Shown here: piece by piece, positions 55,248-64,000 of the stretch
Numbering within the stretch: the stretch's first letter is position 1
Layout of the letters: the number at the start of each line of letters is the position of its first letter
Assembly (NCBI RefSeq): GCF_037893015.1
Contig: NC_133658.1
Span: 148,771,160-148,835,159 of the forward strand
Source of the DNA: Macrotis lagotis
Lineage: Eukaryota > Chordata > Mammalia > Peramelemorphia > Peramelidae
Length of the DNA stretch: 64,000 nt
Reading direction: 5' to 3'
The notes under the pieces: generated by a model
Seen by the model: only the letters and a program-made list of their open reading frames with translations
Database searches by the model: none
What the model was told of the DNA's origin: nothing
Made by a program: the position numbers and the translations under genes

Positions 55248-58200
55248 TCACTCCCATGTTGCTGTTAGGGTGTACGGTGTTTTTCTGGTTCTGCTCATCT
55301 CACTCAGCATCAGTTCATGCAAATCCCTCCAGGTTTCCCTGAAATCCCGTCCCTCCTGGTTTCTAATAGAACAATAGTGTTCCATGACATACATATACCA
55401 CAGTTTGGTAAGCCATTCCCCAATTGAAGGACATTTACTTGATTTCCAATTCTTTGCCACCACAAACAGGGCTGCTATGAATATTTTTGTACAAGTGATG
55501 TTTTTACCCTTTTTCCTCATCTCTTCAGGGTATAGACCCAGTATTGGTATTGCTGGGTCAAAGGGTATGCACATTTTTGTTGCCCTTTGGGCATAGTTCC
55601 AAATAGCTCTCCAGAAGGGTTGGATGAGTTCACAGCTCCACCAACAGTGTAATAGTGTCCCAGATTTCTCACATCCCTTCCAACAATGATCATTATCCTT
55701 CCTGGTCATACTGGCCAATCTGAGAGGTGTGAGGTGGTACCTCAGAGAAGCTTTAATTTGCATTTCTCTAATAATTATTGATTTAGAGCATTTTTTCATA
55801 TGGCTATAGATTACTTTGATCTCCTCATCTGTAAATTGCCTTTGCATATCCTTTGACCATTTGTCAATTGGGGAATGGCTTTTTGTTTTAAAAATATGAC
55901 TCAGTTTTCCATATATTTTAGAAATGAGTCCTTTGTCAGAATCATTAGTTGTAAAGATTGTTTCCCAATTTACTACATTTATTTTGATCTTGGTTACATT
56001 GGTTTTATCTGTGCAAAACCTTTTTACTTTAATGTAATCAAAATCATCTAATTGGATTTTGGTGATGTTCTCCAACTCTTCCTTAGTCATAAACTGTTCC
56101 GCTTTCCATAGATTTGACAGGTAGAGACTAGTCCTTGATCTTCTAATTTGCTTATAGTATTGTTTTTTATGTCTATGTCCTGTAACCATTTGGATCTTAT
56201 CTTGGTAAAGGGTGTGAGGTGTTGGTCTAATCTAAGTTTCTTCCATACTAACTTCCAATTTTCCCAGCAATTTTTATCAAAGAGGGAGTTTTTATCCCAG
56301 TGGCCAGACTCTTTGGGTTTATCAAACAGCAGATTACTATAATCATCTCCTGCTTTTACACCTAGTGTATTCCACTGGTCCACCACTCTATTTCTTAGCC
56401 AATACCAAACAGTTTTGATGATTGATGCTTTATAACATAATTTTAGATCAGGTAGGGCTAAGCCACCTTCTTTTATACTTTTTTTCATTAAGTTAGCTCC
56501 TGGAAATTGTTGACTTTTTATTTCTCCATATGAATTTACTTACAATTTTTTCTAACTCATTAAAGTAATTTTTTTGGAATTTTGATTGGTAGGGCACTAA
56601 ACAGATAGTTTAGTTTTGGTAGAATTGTCATTTTTATCATATTAGCTCCACCTATCCATGAGCAGTTGATATTTGCCCAGTTATTTAAATCTAATTTAAT
56701 TTGTGTGAGTAGTGTTTTATAATTGTTTTCAAAAAGATTGTGTCTGGCAAATAGACTCCCAAATATTTTATATTGTTTGAGGTTACTTTGAATGGGATTT
56801 CTCTTTCTAGCTCTTCCTGCTGTTTCTTGCTAGACATATATAGAAAAGTTGAGGATTTATGAGGGTTTATTTTATAACCTGCAACTTTGCTAAAATTGCT
56901 AATTGTATCCAGTAGTTTTTTAGATGATTTCTTGGGATTCTCTAGGTAGACCATCAAGTCATCTGCAAAGAGTGAGAGTTTTGTCTCTTTATTCCCAATT
57001 CTAATTCCTTTAATTTCTTTTTCTTCTCTAATTGCTGCTGCTAACATTTCTAATACAATATTAAATAGTAGTGGTGATAATGGGCATCCTTGTTTCACCC
57101 CTGATCTTATTGGGAATGCCTCTAGCCTCTCCCCATTGAATATAATGCTTGTTGATGGTTTCAGATAGACACTGCTAATTATTTTAAGGAACAGTCCATT
57201 TATTCCTTCACTCTCTAGTGTTTTTAATAGGAATGGATGCTGTATTTTGTCAAAAGCTTTTTCAGCATCTATTGATATGATCATATGATTTCTGATAGGG
57301 TTGTTGATATAATTGAGCATACTAACAGTTTTCCTAATATTGAACCAAACCTGCACTCCTGGAATACATCATACATGATCATAATGTATTATCCTAGTGA
57401 TAACTTGCTGTAATCATTTTGCTAAGATTTTATTTAGGATTTTTGCATCTATATTCATCAGGGAGATAGGTCTATAATTTTCTTTCTCTGTTTTAACTTT
57501 TCCTGGTTTAGGTAACAGTACCATATTGGTTTTGTAGAAAGAGTTAGGCAGAGTTCCATCTTTCCCTATTTTTCCAAACAGTTTATATAGGATTGGAACC
57601 AATTGTTCTTTAAATGTTTGGTAGAATTCCCTTGTGAATCCATCAGGCCCTGGAGATTTTTTTTTTAGGGAGTTCAGTAATGGCTTGTTGAATTTCTTTT
57701 TCTGAGATAGGGTTGTTTAGGTATTTAATCTCTTTTTCATTTAACCTGGACAACTTATATTTTTGTAAATATTCATACGTTTCACTTAGATTATCAAATT
57801 TATTGGCATAGAGTTGGGCAAAATAATTTCGAATTATTACTTTAATTTCCTCCTCATTGGTGGTGAGTTCACCTTTTTCATTTATGATACTAGCAATTTG
57901 GTTTTCTTCTTTCTTTTTTTTAATCAAATTGATCAGAGGTTTATCAATTTTATTGGTTTTTTTCATAATACCAACTTTTGGTTTTATTTATTAATTCAAT
58001 AGTTTTTTTGCTTTCAATTTTATTAATTTCTCCTTTAATTTTTAGAATTTCTAATTTGGTACTTAATTGGGGATTTTTGATTTGTTCTTTCTCTAATTTT
58101 TTCAGTTGCATGTTTAGTTCATTGATTTCCTCTTTCTCCAATTTATTCATATAAGCATTTAGAGCTATAATATATCCCCTGAGTGTTGCTTTGAATGAAT

Positions 58201-59040
58201 CCCATAGGTTTTGGTATGTTGTTTCATTATTATCATTATCTAGGATAGAATGGTTAATTCTTTGTATAATTTTTTTTTTGGTCCACTCATTTTTTAAAAT
58301 GAGGTTATTCAGTTTCCAATTTGTTCTGGGTCTATATCTCCTTGGCCCAGTATTGCATATAACTTTTCTTCCATTATGACCTGAGAAAGATGTATTCACT
58401 ATTTCTGCCTTTCTGCAGTTGATCATTGGGTTTTTATGTCCTAGTACATGGTCAATTTTTGTATAAGTTCCATGCACTGCAGAGAAAAAGGTATATTCCT
58501 TCCTATCCCCATTAAGTTTCCTCCATAAGTCTACCATATCAAATTTTCTAACAATCTATTTACCTCCCTAATTTCTTTCTTGTTTGTTTTATGATTCGAC
58601 TTATCTAGATCTGATAGTGGGAGGTTGAGTTCTCCCACTAGTAGAGTTTTGCCTTCTGTGTCTTCCTGTAATTCTTTCAGCTTCTCCTCTAAGAATTTGG
58701 GTGCTGTCCCACTGGGTGCATATATATTTAATATTGAAATGACTTTATTGTCTATGGTACCTTTTAGGAGGATAAAGTTTCCTTCCTTATCTCTTTTTAC
58801 GCTATTTATTTTTGCTGCTGCTTTGTCTGAGATAAGGATTGCTACCCCTGCTTTTTTTACTTCTGCTGAAGCAAAATATATTTTGCTCCAACCTTTTATC
58901 TTTACTCTATTTGTATCTCTCTGCTTCAAATGAGTTTCTTGTAAGCAGCATATTGTAGGATTCTGGTTTTTAATCCACTCTGCTATTTGCTTACATTCTA
59001 AGGGAGAGTTCATCCCATTCACATTCAAGGTTATGATTAC
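55248..59040 (-). pseudogene. LINE-1 ORF2 (endonuclease-reverse transcriptase), broken
   Basis: ORF2p nicks target DNA and reverse-transcribes LINE-1 RNA. The ~1,264-codon region is complete in extent but broken. Endonuclease (about 59030-58330): LNVNG and QETH are present. The usual GDFN motif reads GELN and the usual SDH motif reads SGH, so two catalytic aspartates (human D145 and D229 equivalents) are replaced. Reverse transcriptase (about 57640-56690): [25 protein letters not shown] and the FADD active site at 56958-56969 are intact. The C-terminal Cys/His knuckle (CWKGCEKSGTLLHC and a final C) is intact. Frame changes occur near 58535, 57955, 57650, 56690-56490 and 56140, and stops or frame loss lie at 57365-57413. 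No in-frame ATG precedes LNVNG after the last upstream stop, so the original start codon looks lost or non-standard. Confidence 0.95.
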
Positions 59041-59833
59041 TAATTCTTTATTGCCCTCTGTGCTATCTTCCCTCTGTTCTTATTTTTCCCCTTCCCCCTC
59101 TTTTATCCATATTCCCCAGTCTTTTGTTTCTCAAAACCACCCCTTCAGTGTTTTCGCCCTCCTATATCACATCCTCCCCTTTCCCTTTTTCTCTTTTCCC
59201 TTCCCTTCCTTTTGTTATTTCCCCTTATTTCCCCCAATCCTCTTCCCTTTCTCCATACCCCCTCCCCTTTTCCCCTTTTAATACTTGAAAGGTTAGATGT
59301 TTTAGAAGTTAACTGAGTATGTGTAGGTTGACTTTAAGACAAATCTGATGAGGAGAAGATTCAGGTGTTTCTCCTCTGCTCCCTTCTTCCCCACTATTAC
59401 CATAGGTTTTTTGTACCTTAGTGTAATGAGATTTCCCCCTTCAATCACCTCCCTCCTCCCGTCTCTTTCCTGTCCCCCTTTTTAGGGCGGTAGTGTTTTT
59501 TTTTAGATCCTTCTGTCTAAATCATAGAAAATTCTGAGTGTCCTTCCCTTCTAGTTCTGTACATTCTGTCGAATAGAGTCAAAATTCCTGAGAGTTATTA
59601 GAGTCTTTCTCCCAAGTGGGGTTAAAGACAATTACATCCCATTAGATAGTAGTCTCATGGATACGTCATGAATGTCCATCATTTCTGGCTGGGTGTATTC
59701 TCTCTGTTAATGTTACATTTCTCAAGTTTTATGAGAATCTTTTTTTTTTTACCCCCATGCTGGGGTTTAGCCAATTTCAACTTACTGGATTGCATTTTTT
59801 TTTCCTTTTACTGCCCCCCCTTTTTTTACCTTT
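59041..59833 (-). other. LINE-1 inter-ORF spacer, ~0.8 kb, purine-rich
   Basis: Between the ORF1 stop (TGA, complement of 59834-59836) and the ORF2 region lie ~790 bp without a usable frame. The minus strand is strongly A/G-rich (e.g. around 59090-59280 and 59450-59500). Human LINE-1 has a spacer of about 63 bp. I see no embedded SINE and no flanking repeats that would make this a simple insertion. Confidence 0.8.
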
Positions 59834-60893
59834 TCATGTGTCTCTTGAACCTCCTGTTTGATGCCCAAATTTTCTGTTTATCTCTGATCTTTTCATCAGA
59901 AATTTTTGGAATTCTTCCATTTCATTAAATGTCCACCTTTTTCCCTGGAAGAGAAGGCTCAGCTTTGCGGGAAAGTAGATTCTTGGCTGCATTCCAAGCT
60001 CCCTTGATCTTCAAAATATCTCATTCCAGGCCCTTCGATCCCTTAAAGTTGATGCAGCCAGGTCCTGTGTGATCCTTACTGTGGCTCCTTGATATTTAAA
60101 TTGTTTCTTTCTGGCTGCTTGCAGGATTTTCTCTTTTATCTGATAGTTCTGCAGTTTGGCCACAACATTCTTTGGTGTTTTCATTTTAGGATCTTTTTCT
60201 GGTGGGGATCGATGTACTCTTTTAATAACTACTTTGTCCTCCAATTCCATGATATCAGGGCAGTTTTCCATCACTAGATCTTTTAGTATTAAGTCTAGGC
60301 TTTTTTCCTCTTCAATGTTTTCAGGAAGTCCTATAATTTTCAGGTTGCCCCTCTTCGATCTATTCTCGAGGTCAGTGGTTTTGTTTATGAGGTATTTTAC
60401 ATTTGCTTCTATTTTTTTCTGTTTTTTGATTTTGTTTAACTGACTCTTGCTGTCTCATGGAATCATTAGTTTCTGTAGACTCCATTATTTTTTGGGGGGA
60501 GGAATTTTCTTCATTAACCTTTTGCAACTCCTTTCCCAATTGGTCAATTCTACTTTTGAAAGAGCTTTCCATTTGACCAATTGAGGTTTTGAGAGCATTA
60601 ATTTCTTTTTGCATCTGCTCGTTTGAGGATCTGAGAGAATTATTCTCATTTTGTAATTGTCTAATTGATGATATGAGAGATTTATTCTCTTTTTGTGTTT
60701 GTCCAATTGTACTTTCTAAGGTATTAATTGTCTCTCCCAAATTTTTAAGCTCCTTCCTTATTTCTTCAAGGAAGTCTTTCTGTGCTGGAGATCAGATTGT
60801 ATTCTCCTCAGAGGTTCCAGGTCTCTCTGAGTTGGGGTCTTTCCCTTCCAGGAATTTTTCTATGGATCCACCTTTCCACTGACCCTTCTTCAT
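59834..60893 (-). pseudogene. LINE-1 ORF1 (RNA-binding coiled-coil protein), broken
   Basis: ORF1p is the trimeric RNA chaperone that coats LINE-1 RNA. The start ATG is at 60893-60891 (MKKGQWKGGS). A TGA at codon 34 (60794-60792) follows EENTI. The coiled coil runs from about 60755 to 60460 and is made of 14-residue units (STIGQTQKENKSLI, SSIRQLQNENNSLR, SSNEQMQKEINALK, TSIGQMESSFKSRI). The RRM-like and C-terminal parts continue after a frameshift near 60370: NLKIIGLPEN, KVVIKRVHR, and the conserved RITQDLAASTLRDRRAW. One extra T after WNEI shifts the frame near 60018, with another shift near 59938. Length (~353 codons) is normal for the family. Confidence 0.93.
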
Positions 60894-61657
60894 TATGCTA
60901 AGACCTTGAGTTGGGGGGGGGGGAGGCTGGTTCACCTGGGCTTGAGATCGCTGAAGGCTTTAGTGAGTGCAGTTTCTCTGGCTGGCTAGTAGGAAGTGCT
61001 GGTTGCCTTCTCTGGGGTGTCTGTGACCTTGGTTTGCCTGAAGGCAGGAGTTGGAACTATTGAATTCTTTTGCCTTCAATCAATGGTGGGCTTTACCCGG
61101 GCCTGAGGTGATTCCTCAGCTGGGCTGGTTCTTCTGCTCACACACCTGGGCCTGAGGCAGAAGTAATTTGCCTTTGTTTGAGGAGAGGCCTCTGTGCAAT
61201 GGAGGCGTGCCCTCAGAGTTTCTCAGACCCGAGAAGCCCAGGGATGGTGTCTGCCATTCTCCTGCACTAGAATACTTCCCCCCAGCCTGGTCCCCGAGCT
61301 CCAGGGGGACAGCACCAACACCAGTGCCTCTGCTTCCCCGTGGACCCAAGCCCTCTTCATCCAGCCCCACCTCTGATCCAGCAGGTCCGGCTCTCAGGCC
61401 CTCAGACTCCCAGTTCCAATTCAGCTGTTAATCTGGTTGATGGGGCGATCCTCTCTTGGAGCCCAGACTCACCCACTCGAATTCGTCCAAGGCTGCTGCC
61501 GGAGACAAATCCTGAGGTAGCTGTTCTTTCTCCTGGCTTTTCTTTCTGGATTTTCTGGATCGGATTTCTTTTAAGAGGTTTGTTTCATGTGATAGATGGG
61601 GAAGAGATCAGGAGACTTTAGAACTGTGCCTGTCTTCTCTCCACCATCTTGGCCGGC
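60894..61657 (-). promoter_or_regulatory. LINE-1 5' UTR / internal promoter
   Basis: This is the ~0.76-kb GC-rich, CpG-containing segment upstream of ORF1, clearly richer in GC than its surroundings. The first bases (minus strand) read CTAGCCGGCCAAGATGGTGG. The CCAAGATGG at 61652-61644 matches the YY1 core site found in the same place in human LINE-1, where it sets the transcription start. A C/G homopolymer lies at 60913-60924. Open frames of 60-93 codons in this region on either strand are not credible genes. Confidence 0.75.
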
Positions 61658-61674
61658 TAGATATGTTTTTATTT

Positions 61675-62199
61675 ATATAAAGAGTGTTTTATAATTATCT
61701 TCAAAAAGTTCCAACTTATTTTGGAAGGTAGACTCAAGTATTTTATACTATTTGAATTTTTAAAAACCCCTAATCTTATTGGAAAAGTCCATCTTTAGTT
61801 TATTCTCATTTCAAATAATGCTGGCTCTTAGTTTTAGAAATATACTATTTATCAGGGCAGCTAGGAGTCATAGTGGGTAAAACACTGGCCCTAGAGTCAG
61901 GAGCACCTGAGTTCAAATTTGACCTCAGATGCTTAATAATTATCTAGCTGTGTGACCTTGGACAAGTCACTTAATCCCATTGCCTTGCAACCCTCCCCCC
62001 CAAAAGAAAATAAATATACTATTTATCATTTGAAGAAAGGTTCGATTTATGCCAATGTGGTCTAGTTTTTTTTAAAGGAAAGAATGATGTATGTTATCAA
62101 AAGATTTTATACATCTATTGATATAATTATGACTTTTGTTATTAATCTGGTCAATTATGTTTATAGATTTCCTATTATAAACTAGTCTTATTTTCCTGG
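61675..62199 (-). mobile_element. older LINE-1, 5' segment (part of U6/L1 chimera)
   Basis: Colinear with 56700-57360 of the younger LINE-1: GTGTTTTATAATTATCTTCA at 61684 matches GTGTTTTATAATTGTTTTCA; 62095-62130 (TATCAAAAGATTTTATACA) matches TGTCAAAAGCTTTTTCAGCA; 62170-62199 (TTTCCTATTATAAACTAGTC...TTCCTGGA) matches the segment ending at the TCCTGGA of 57356-57362. Thus the element is 5'-truncated inside the reverse transcriptase region and joins U6 sequence directly at 62199/62200. It is interrupted by the SINE at 61855-62011. Confidence 0.88.
61838..62028 (+). mobile_element. short-form SINE inside the older LINE-1, 17-bp target-site duplication
   Basis: The body is 61855-62011: GGGCAGCTAGGAGTCATAG head, box-B-like GTTCAAATTT, TTAATAATTATCTAGCTGTG, TTGCAA then C- and A-rich end. 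Identical repeats AAATATACTATTTATCA lie at 61838-61854 and 62012-62028. It is in the opposite orientation to its host LINE-1. Confidence 0.94.
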
Positions 62200-62302
62200 A
62201 AAAATATGGAATGTTTTTCAAATTTGCATATTATTCTTGCACACGGACCATGCTAATCTTTGTATCATTTCAATTTTAGTATACATGGTGTCAAAAATGG
62301 AT
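62200..62302 (-). pseudogene. RNU6 (pseudogene): U6 snRNA pseudogene fused to LINE-1
   Basis: On the minus strand the sequence is full-length, diverged U6 spliceosomal RNA. It contains ATACTAAAATTG, then GATTAGCATGG, then CAAATTTG, and ends CATTCCATATTTTT, which matches the U6 3' end and its U-tract. Identity looks about 80%. The 5' ~20 nt are poorly conserved. There is no A-tail after the U-tract; LINE-1 sequence follows immediately at 62199. A functional gene would need an upstream PSE/TATA promoter on the right side (62303 onward), and I see none. A stand-alone retro-pseudogene would normally have its own A-tail. The fused form fits template switching from LINE-1 RNA, or a joined U6-LINE-1 RNA. 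Confidence 0.9.
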
Positions 62303-62324
62303 GTTTAGTTTGAAAAGCTAAACA

Positions 62325-62640
62325 GAGTTTGCGTTCAACTCTGGAAGCAAAAGGAAGTCACTTTAGTTTTCTGTCTTTTGAGGAGGGGAGTAAAATGGAC
62401 AGATATTACCTTAAGGAAAATAGCTTTGGAAACCTAGGTGACAAAAAACCTAGGTGATAGGCAATGAGGGCCTGAAAAAAGGAGGTAGTTATCTGAGTAG
62501 AGAGAAGAGGTTGGATGTGAGAAATGGTATGGAGGTAAAAAACAACCAAAATTTGGCAGCTGTGTATGAGAAGCGCTATGGATAGTGCTGAAGGTATCAT
62601 TTCCAGGGCCAGTCAGTGAATGTAGACAATGCAGGGAGAA
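62325..62640 (-). repeat. L2-like LINE internal region (antisense)
   Basis: 'GAAGTCACTTTAGTTTTCTG', 'GAGTAAAATGGACAGATATT' and 'GAGAAGAGGTTGGATGTGAG' resemble the antisense middle of the L2-like family. A small duplication (AAACCTAGGTGA twice) lies at about 62430-62457. Confidence 0.45.
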
Positions 62641-63374
62641 ATTTGCTGCATCTTCACACTGAATGGAATTTCCAAAACCCTTCCCCTCCTCCTATTTTGT
62701 CTTTTTAAGTTTTCTGTGGAGGTTTTCTCCTAAACAAGAAGTCATGAAATCCTAACAGATCCAAGCCACAATATCCTCTAGCTCCTGGAAAACTTGTCCA
62801 AGGACCTGACAGGCTAGTTTTAGTACTAGTATTTATTGTCTTTTTCAAGTCTTGGCCCAGAGCCTAGAGCCTGGTAATGCTGGGTGAGTGATTAGACATG
62901 GGACCCTCATGCATCTAACTTAAAAATCTCAATTACACCAGAAAGAGGGTTCAGTGTAACGTATGGGGTCCTGGGGACAGTCGTGTAAATAACAAACAAG
63001 GGCACTTGCTGTGATCCATTGTCCATCCCATGAGTGGCCAGGCAGCCCTGGTCTGGGCATGGTCCCAAGCTAGCATGTGAGAAGCTGCAGGTCCATCAGA
63101 TGGCAGCATCAGCCAGCTGTACAATTCTAACACACTTGCCCTTCAGTCCTCCTCCAGAAATCATTAATTGCCACTTTCTGGGCAAATACTTAATGCAAAG
63201 AATATGACAAAAGCCCCCCTTTCACTGGGATGACAAAAGAGTTGCTTAGAAAGTGGTAATAATGGGATAACTAGATTGCTCAAAGAGAAAGCTGGTTCCT
63301 ATCAAAAAAGATTATGATGGTTTAATTTGGGGGTATCCCCTTTCTCAAAATGATAGTTAAATAACTATTAATAA
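62641..63374. other. unique sequence, candidate conserved block
   Basis: Bases 62890-63175 are complex and repeat-free, with GTAACGTATGGGG, GTAAATAACAAACAAG and E-box words (CAGATG, CAGCTG). The 60-codon minus-strand frame has no domain. Conservation is untested. Confidence 0.3.
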
Positions 63375-63520
63375 TATTAGAGTTGTGAGGCATCTTGGAT
63401 TTTCTCTTCTATCTTTCCTCTCATTTTATAGAAGAGGAAAGAATTCCAGCGATGTCATATAAGCAAATTAGTAGTAGAGCTGAAGAAGACATACTGATTT
63501 TTTTCCATACTTGATGATCT
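63375..63520 (-). repeat. MIR-like SINE (antisense)
   Basis: 'CTCATTTTATAGAAGAGGAA' and 'AGCAAATTAGTAGTAGAGC'. Confidence 0.5.
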
Positions 63521-63594
63521 ACCTATTAGTCAGGTTTCTATAAACTAGTTGAGTTTTTAGAAGTTGCTTTCTCTCTGTTCTGAGAAATCTAACT

Positions 63595-63790
63595 TCTGGA
63601 TGTGGTAGAAGGAGCACTGCACTAAGAGTGAACCAACCTAAGCCCAAAACTTGCTTCTTGCTAACTTTGTGATCACAGGTAACCCATCTTCATCAATCTA
63701 GTTCTCATTTTCCTAATCTGGAAAAAGAGATTTGTTTAAGAATGATCTCTAAGGGTTTTGCCCCTTATCCTCAAATCCCATCATTCTTAT
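63595..63790 (+). repeat. MIR-like SINE
   Basis: 'GTGGTAGAAGGAGCACTGCA', 'TTTGTGATCACAGGTAACCC' and 'AATGATCTCTAAGGG'. Confidence 0.6.
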
Positions 63791-64000
63791 ATCTATAAAT
63801 GTTGATTCAAAAAAATTAACCTTGTTGCACCTACATCTCCTCTGTCAAATTGGGAGGTAGAACTGGCTGATCCCTAAGGGCACTAATATTCAGTATGATT
63901 AAAAGAGACACAGAGGCCACTTCTATTCAGCTGAATTAAATGAGTATTTATTGAGCCACTACCCTATGCCTAGCCCTTGGTATGAAGTCCTATGGGGGAC
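63791..64000 (-). repeat. L2-like LINE 3' end (antisense) at window edge
   Basis: 63791-63925 shows nothing clear. From about 63930 'AATGAGTATTTATTGAGCCA' and 'CTATGCCTAGCCCTTGG' mark the start of an antisense copy cut by the window end. Confidence 0.45.

Larger units (their letters stand above)
54857..61674 (-). mobile_element. full-length LINE-1 (marsupial type), inactive, with perfect 17-bp target-site duplication
   Basis: The element body is 54874-61657 on the minus strand. Identical direct repeats TAGATATGTTTTTATTT lie at 54857-54873 and 61658-61674. From 5' to 3' it has a GC-rich 5' UTR (61657-60894) beginning CTAGCCGGCCAAGATGG, a broken ORF1 (60893-59834), a long purine-rich inter-ORF spacer (59833-59041), a broken ORF2 (59040-55248), a 3' UTR with a G-run tract and a degenerate A-rich tail. 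It inserted into an older LINE-1 in the same orientation. It is full-length with clean repeats but carries many frameshifts and stops, so it is a moderately old non-autonomous copy. It is a retrotransposon, not a virus. Confidence 0.96.

Noticed and set aside
55248..59028. Seven separate minus-strand frames as separate RT or endonuclease genes
   Set aside because: They are colinear pieces of one frameshifted LINE-1 ORF2.
61116..61621. Proline-rich frames of 60-93 codons on both strands
   Set aside because: They lie in the GC-rich LINE-1 5' UTR, where open frames arise by composition.
54857..61674. Endogenous retrovirus or other viral insertion
   Set aside because: No LTRs, gag, protease or env; ORF1/ORF2 layout, A-rich tail and target-site duplication identify LINE-1.
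62200..62302. Functional U6 snRNA gene
   Set aside because: About 20% diverged, poor 5' end, no recognisable upstream promoter elements, and fused to LINE-1 at its 3' end.

Overview
This window looks like intergenic or intronic DNA from a marsupial. The evidence is many copies of two tRNA-derived marsupial-type SINE forms. The short form ends in '...CCATTTGCCTTGCAAAAACC'. The long form has a MAR1-like tail '...GGAAATGGCAAA...GCCAAGAAAA...'. These occur with abundant older MIR-like, L2-like and L3/CR1-like debris and one marsupial-type LINE-1. I cannot fix the species (dasyurid, diprotodont or didelphid) from sequence alone. I found no host protein-coding exon that I could defend and no functional RNA gene. 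There is one U6 snRNA pseudogene.

Layout. 1-16 kb: a TTC-rich minisatellite, scattered SINEs, L2-like and MIR-like fragments, a decayed RT-type LINE tail (14.1-14.8 kb) and a ~140-bp tandem duplication (15.4-15.7 kb). 16-33 kb: microsatellites, SINEs with clean target-site duplications, MIR-like pieces, a SINE whose tail matches the LINE at 14.1 kb, a long L3/CR1 relic (30.6-31.6 kb) and a GA-rich tract. 33-50 kb: more SINEs, two fragments of an old LINE-1, several unique stretches that might be conserved non-coding sequence, and an unnamed dispersed repeat whose copies lie near 34.9, 41.0 and 53.1 kb. 50.9-52.0 kb: a 1.1-kb pure polypyrimidine tract with higher-order periodicity. 53.8-62.3 kb: the most structured part of the window, a three-layer nest. 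62.3-64 kb: L2-like and MIR-like debris and a unique stretch.

The nest is the main result. Its oldest layer is a minus-strand, 5'-truncated LINE-1 fused at its 5' side to an essentially full-length U6 snRNA copy (62200-62302). This is the structure expected of a U6/L1 chimeric retrocopy. The chimera was later hit by a SINE (61855-62011, 17-bp direct repeats) and by a full-length ~6.8-kb LINE-1 (54874-61657, perfect 17-bp direct repeats). Removing the younger LINE-1 and one repeat restores continuous alignment of the older one. The younger LINE-1 keeps both ORFs recognisable, but it has frameshifts, stops and two replaced endonuclease catalytic positions, so it is dead. Its ORF1 coiled coil is built from 42-bp repeats and its inter-ORF spacer is unusually long (~0.8 kb).

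Long open frames in the TTTC, GA and GT tracts are low-complexity artefacts. All family names come from recognition by eye, with no database search.
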